A stretch of DNA of 9,760 nt from assembly GCA_013002475.1 (NCBI GenBank), contig JABDJM010000007.1:1-9760 (forward strand), read 5' to 3'. The position numbers were made by a program, and so were the translations under genes. This stretch comes from Saprospiraceae bacterium. GTDB lineage: Bacteria > Bacteroidota > Bacteroidia > Chitinophagales > Saprospiraceae. Positions 6,237 to 9,760 of the stretch are shown piece by piece; the first letter of the stretch is position 1, and the number at the start of each line of letters is the position of its first letter. The notes below the pieces were generated by a model that saw only the letters and a list, made by a program, of their open reading frames with translations, was not told the origin of the DNA and did no database searches.

Positions 6237-9005
6237 ATGAAAAAAGTAATGCTGGCCTTACTATTGGCCCTGCCTTTCGTTGTATTTTCTCAAAATTCAA
6301 CCAAAAAGACTATGGGTCCCGAAGTCTGGGACCTTTGGAAAAGAATTGAACAACAACAAATTTCCAATGACGGGAATTGGGTTGCTTTTACTCTCACCAA
6401 CGAGGAGCAAAATCCGGAAGTTGAGCTTTTCAATTCAATCACCAATAGGACCTTTTTCTTTCCCAGAGCTCAAAAACCAAAATTTTCGGAGGATAATAAA
6501 TACCTCTTTTTCGAGATCCTTCCTGATCGGGATAGCGTCCTTGAGTTGAGACGGGTCAAAACCAAAGAGGATAAGTTACCCCACCCAAGCCTTGGGATTT
6601 TGAACCTGGAAACTCAGGAACTGGAAAGGATACCAAGGCTCATGAATTTTAAGAGCCCAAAATATTGGTCAGGTACAATTGCCATGAAACAGGAGGTGGA
6701 TCCAAAGTCAAAAAAAGATACTACCCTTGAGCATAAGCCAAAACCAAAACTGTTGATCAAGGATCTGGACTCCGGCCAAACAACAGAGATTGAGTACATC
6801 GACAAATTTGATTTTTCAAAGAGAACTCCCGGCCTTTTGTTGTCAGTGCTTGAAAAGGACTCGATTGATATTGCAGGTGTTTATCATTTTGATTGCCGCA
6901 CTCAAAAGTTAGAAAATCTTAAATCTGCAAATGGAGAGTACGAACATCTGGAACTTTCTCCTGATGGAACTAAATATGCTTTTCTCCTAAATCAGGATAC
7001 GACTAAATCTCGGATCAAACCTTTTGATCTTTTCTATGGTGAAATATCAAAAGGGGGTCCGGAAATGATCCTTTCTGCTGACACTGAATTCGGCGACCTT
7101 CGGATAAATGAGAAGGGGAAACTAAATTTTAATGACGGATCGAGCCGATTATTTTTTGGCCTTGGCGAAGTACCTCTCCTTCAGGACACTTCCTTACTTA
7201 AGGAAGAAATTGTAAACGTTGAAGTTTGGACCTCCTTAGATAAAAGGACCTATCCACAACAAAAGATCCAACTTGAAATTGACAAGGGCAAATCATATGA
7301 CTGGTTATATGATGTAGAGTCAAAGGAGTTTTTGCAGATAGGAGGGGAGACCATTTCAGAGGTGATTTTTGATAGGGACAGAGACCATACATTTTGCCTG
7401 GCTTTTGATGACAGTCCTGGATTACAGGCTAGTTCATGGGAAGGCTTTCCAATCCGAAAAAATGTTCATGCAGTAGATCTGCGATCAGGAGAAGCCCACC
7501 AGTTTATATCCAATCTTGCTACATCCCCATCCTTGTCACCAGCCGGAATCTATGCCTATTGGTATGACCGAGGACAGGATGCGTGGTATACCTATGATCT
7601 TCAAAAAAAGGAAAAGACACGGCTGGCTGGAAAAGAGGTTACCGAGTTCAACAACGAACTTCATGACAGCCCCATAGACGCCTATGCCTATGGCCGAGCA
7701 GGATGGACCCAAAACGATGAACGATTGCTGGTATATGATCGCTATGATATCTGGAGCCTGGATCCGACCGGACAGGAGCGTCCAAAAAGACTTACCAAGG
7801 GGAGGAAGAACGCTAAGATCCACCGGATGGTGCGACTGGATAGAGAAGATCCATTCTTTTACACAGATAAGAAATGGCTTATCAGGCAGGTGAATGAAAA
7901 CACAAAATCCGAAAGCTACCATCATCTAACATTTGGAGAAAAGATCAGTGATCCTTTGATCGCCGGGAGTTTTCAATTGACTTCCCGTCCTCTAAAAGCA
8001 AGAGATGCAAATGCGATCCTTTTCACCAAACAATCCTTCAAAATGTTCCCGGATCTGCACCTTGCATTGGAGGATGATTTTTCCGGAGCTAAAAGGGTTA
8101 GTGAGGCTAACCCTCAGCAGAAGGAATATAGCTGGGGGGATATTGAGCTTGCTTCATGGAAAGATTACGCTGGCAATGAAGTCCGTGGTTTATTGGTTAA
8201 GCCTGAAGACTTTGACCCTTCAAAAAAGTATCCACTGCTTGTCAACTTTTACGAAAAAAGTAGTTCTGGTCTTCACCGTCACAGAGCACCCTATCCTCAC
8301 AGGTCGTCAATTAATTACACATACTATGCAAACCAGGGTTATGTGGTCTTTAATCCGGATGTGGCCTACACCACTGGAGCTCCGGGAGAATCAGCCTATC
8401 GGGCGGTAATGTCTGGTGTGGATCATATGATAAAGGAGGGTTACATAGATGAGGACAAAATGGCTTTGCAAGGACACAGTTGGGGCGGGTATCAGGTAGC
8501 CTATTTGCTAACGCGCACAGACCGGTTTGTCTGTGCCGAATCCGGTGCCCCGGTGGTTAACATGACCTCCGCCTATGGAGGCATCCGTTGGTGGACAGGT
8601 TTAAGCCGGATGTTCCAATATGAAAAAACACAGAGCAGGTTAGGAAAAACTCTTTGGGAAGATCCCAAGGCTTACCTAAACAATTCCCCTTTATTCGATC
8701 TGGATAAAATGAAAACCCCTGTTCTGATTATGCACAATGATGCAGACGGTCATGTTCCCTGGTACCAGGGAATCGAATACTTCATGGCTTTGCGTCGCTT
8801 AGGCAAGAAGGCCTGGTTCTTAAACTATCCAGGTGAACCTCACTGGCCGGTGAAGCGTCAAAATCGAGAGGACTTTCAAACAAGAATGAATCAATTCTTT
8901 GATCATTATCTGATGGATAAGGCAAAACCTATGTGGATGGTCGAGGGTGTCCCTCCTCTAGAGATGGGAATCGAACAAGGCTTAGAATTGAGCGAGCAAA
9001 ACTAG
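6237..9005 (+). CDS. Exported S9 (prolyl oligopeptidase) family serine peptidase
   Basis: A 922-residue protein with a clear signal peptide (MKK, then a hydrophobic run to FSQ at about residue 19). The middle part (about 30-600) has repeated beta-strand segments such as LSPDGTKYAFLL, fitting the beta-propeller that gates substrate entry. The alpha/beta-hydrolase domain begins near 645 (VRGLLVKPEDF). The catalytic triad is visible: S748 in GHSWGG, D837 in DADGHVP and H869 in GEPHWP; the 32-residue Asp-to-His spacing equals that of dipeptidyl peptidase IV. It should cleave short peptides in the periplasm or outside the cell, but the cleavage preference cannot be read from sequence alone. The next gene starts 27 bases later with no terminator between. 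The gene ends in TAG, showing that TAG is a true stop in this genome. Confidence 0.94.
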   Translation: MKKVMLALLLALPFVVFSQNSTKKTMGPEVWDLWKRIEQQQISNDGNWVAFTLTNEEQNPEVELFNSITNRTFFFPRAQKPKFSEDNKYLFFEILPDRDSVLELRRVKTKEDKLPHPSLGILNLETQELERIPRLMNFKSPKYWSGTIAMKQEVDPKSKKDTTLEHKPKPKLLIKDLDSGQTTEIEYIDKFDFSKRTPGLLLSVLEKDSIDIAGVYHFDCRTQKLENLKSANGEYEHLELSPDGTKYAFLLNQDTTKSRIKPFDLFYGEISKGGPEMILSADTEFGDLRINEKGKLNFNDGSSRLFFGLGEVPLLQDTSLLKEEIVNVEVWTSLDKRTYPQQKIQLEIDKGKSYDWLYDVESKEFLQIGGETISEVIFDRDRDHTFCLAFDDSPGLQASSWEGFPIRKNVHAVDLRSGEAHQFISNLATSPSLSPAGIYAYWYDRGQDAWYTYDLQKKEKTRLAGKEVTEFNNELHDSPIDAYAYGRAGWTQNDERLLVYDRYDIWSLDPTGQERPKRLTKGRKNAKIHRMVRLDREDPFFYTDKKWLIRQVNENTKSESYHHLTFGEKISDPLIAGSFQLTSRPLKARDANAILFTKQSFKMFPDLHLALEDDFSGAKRVSEANPQQKEYSWGDIELASWKDYAGNEVRGLLVKPEDFDPSKKYPLLVNFYEKSSSGLHRHRAPYPHRSSINYTYYANQGYVVFNPDVAYTTGAPGESAYRAVMSGVDHMIKEGYIDEDKMALQGHSWGGYQVAYLLTRTDRFVCAESGAPVVNMTSAYGGIRWWTGLSRMFQYEKTQSRLGKTLWEDPKAYLNNSPLFDLDKMKTPVLIMHNDADGHVPWYQGIEYFMALRRLGKKAWFLNYPGEPHWPVKRQNREDFQTRMNQFFDHYLMDKAKPMWMVEGVPPLEMGIEQGLELSEQN

Positions 9006-9032
9006 ATCCTTTCATCCTAGTGAGTAAAGCTA

Positions 9033-9760
9033 TTGTCTGATCTTCTAAAAATTATTAGGGATTCCCTTGCCGGTAAAACGCAGGATTACACGAAGCTCCC
9101 GCTGCGTAAGGCGATCCTTTTGTTGGCCATCCCCATGGTCCTCGAGATGATGATGGAGTCACTGTTCGCTGTGGTGGATGCTTATTTCGTTGGTAAGGTA
9201 AGTACCGAAGCTGTTGCAGCAGTAGGTCTTACAGAGGCTGTAACTACCCTGGTGTATTCTGTGGGTATCGGCTTGGCGGCCGCAGCTACAGCCATGGTGG
9301 CCCGTCGGATCGGCGAAAAGGATCCGGAAGCCGCTTCCAAAGCAGCCGCACAATCCATACTCATTGCTGTGTTTATAGGTGCTGTGATTGGAGTTCTTGG
9401 TTTCACCTATGGCGAAGGCATATTGAGGTTAATGGGCGGAAGTGAAGAGGTGATCCAGGCGGGTTCGGGTTATACCCGGATCATTCTAGGTACCAACCTG
9501 GTGATCATCCTGCTTTTTTTGTTGAATGGAGTATTCCGCGGAGCTGGTGATGCAAGCCTGGCCATGCGATCACTTTGGTTGGCGAATGGCCTGAACATAG
9601 TTCTGGACCCCATATTCATTTTTGGTCTGGGCCCAATCCCGGCCATGGGAGCAGAAGGAGCCGCCATTGCCACTTCTATAGGTAGGGGCATAGGCGTATT
9701 ATATCAACTATGGATGCTCTTTGGAAAGCAGTCTATTATCAAACTAAAAAAGGCTTACTT
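9033..9760 (+). CDS. MATE-family efflux transporter, N-terminal half (runs off the window)
   Basis: 242 codons are visible with no stop before the window end. After a short cytoplasmic N-terminus (SDLLKIIRDSL) come about six membrane helices: near 27-52 (LLLAIPMVLEMMMESLFAVV, the conserved MATE helix 1), 60-88, 108-130, 145-170, about 178-200 and about 208-230. Other family landmarks are VDAYFVGK and FRGAGD. The gene encodes an inner-membrane antiporter that exports drugs or organic cations in exchange for Na+ or H+; substrates are unknown. The frame begins after TGA at 9021-9023 and has no ATG before residue 35, which already lies inside helix 1; TTG at 9033 is therefore the best start. It is 27 bases after the S9 peptidase gene and probably co-transcribed. 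A typical family member has about 450 residues. Confidence 0.9.
   Translation, partial: MSDLLKIIRDSLAGKTQDYTKLPLRKAILLLAIPMVLEMMMESLFAVVDAYFVGKVSTEAVAAVGLTEAVTTLVYSVGIGLAAAATAMVARRIGEKDPEAASKAAAQSILIAVFIGAVIGVLGFTYGEGILRLMGGSEEVIQAGSGYTRIILGTNLVIILLFLLNGVFRGAGDASLAMRSLWLANGLNIVLDPIFIFGLGPIPAMGAEGAAIATSIGRGIGVLYQLWMLFGKQSIIKLKKAY

Noticed and set aside
9100..9140. Possible frameshift near the T-run at the start of the MATE gene
   Set aside because: Counting the bases again gave four T (9118-9121), and the frame from TTG 9033 is continuous to the end of the window.
1..9760. CRISPR arrays, tRNA or rRNA genes, transposases or integrases
   Set aside because: I looked for spaced repeats, tRNA-like T-arms and mobile-element proteins and found none that I can support.

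Overview
The window reads as chromosomal DNA of a free-living member of the Bacteroidota; I cannot place it more precisely. Three things support this. The one clear promoter (ahead of rpsU) has the Bacteroidota form TTTG / TAnnTTTG. No start codon I examined is preceded by a GGAGG-type ribosome binding site. The gene families (IorAB-type oxidoreductase, tandem FKBP, M28 with PDZ, large secreted S9 peptidase) are typical of the phylum. All recognised protein genes lie on the + strand.

Positions 1-2769 are an operon-like block. It holds the last 19 codons of an IorA-type [2Fe-2S] subunit, the molybdopterin-binding IorB-type subunit, and a GNAT acetyltransferase whose TTG start abuts the preceding stop. 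The IorB frame is broken by one in-frame TAG at 1141-1143; the frame is otherwise continuous and homologous-looking on both sides.

Positions 2770-3634 contain no recognisable protein gene but a lot of structure. A candidate ~185-nt RNA (about 2989-3174) has a perfect 10-bp closing helix, internal hairpins and its own intrinsic terminator. Immediately beyond it a second terminator faces the other strand, and then comes a hairpin-dense stretch (3367-3548). This is the least explained and most interesting part of the window.

Positions 3635-4896 carry a secreted tandem-FKBP prolyl isomerase, then rpsU (bS21) with a clear promoter and a strong terminator.

Positions 4945-9760 carry a secreted M28 metallopeptidase with a C-terminal PDZ domain, a secreted 922-residue S9 prolyl oligopeptidase-family enzyme, and the N-terminal half of a MATE multidrug/cation antiporter that runs off the window. 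The spacing (47 and 27 bases) suggests co-transcription. The two peptidases look like periplasmic or exported protein and peptide degradation enzymes; any functional link to the transporter is unknown.
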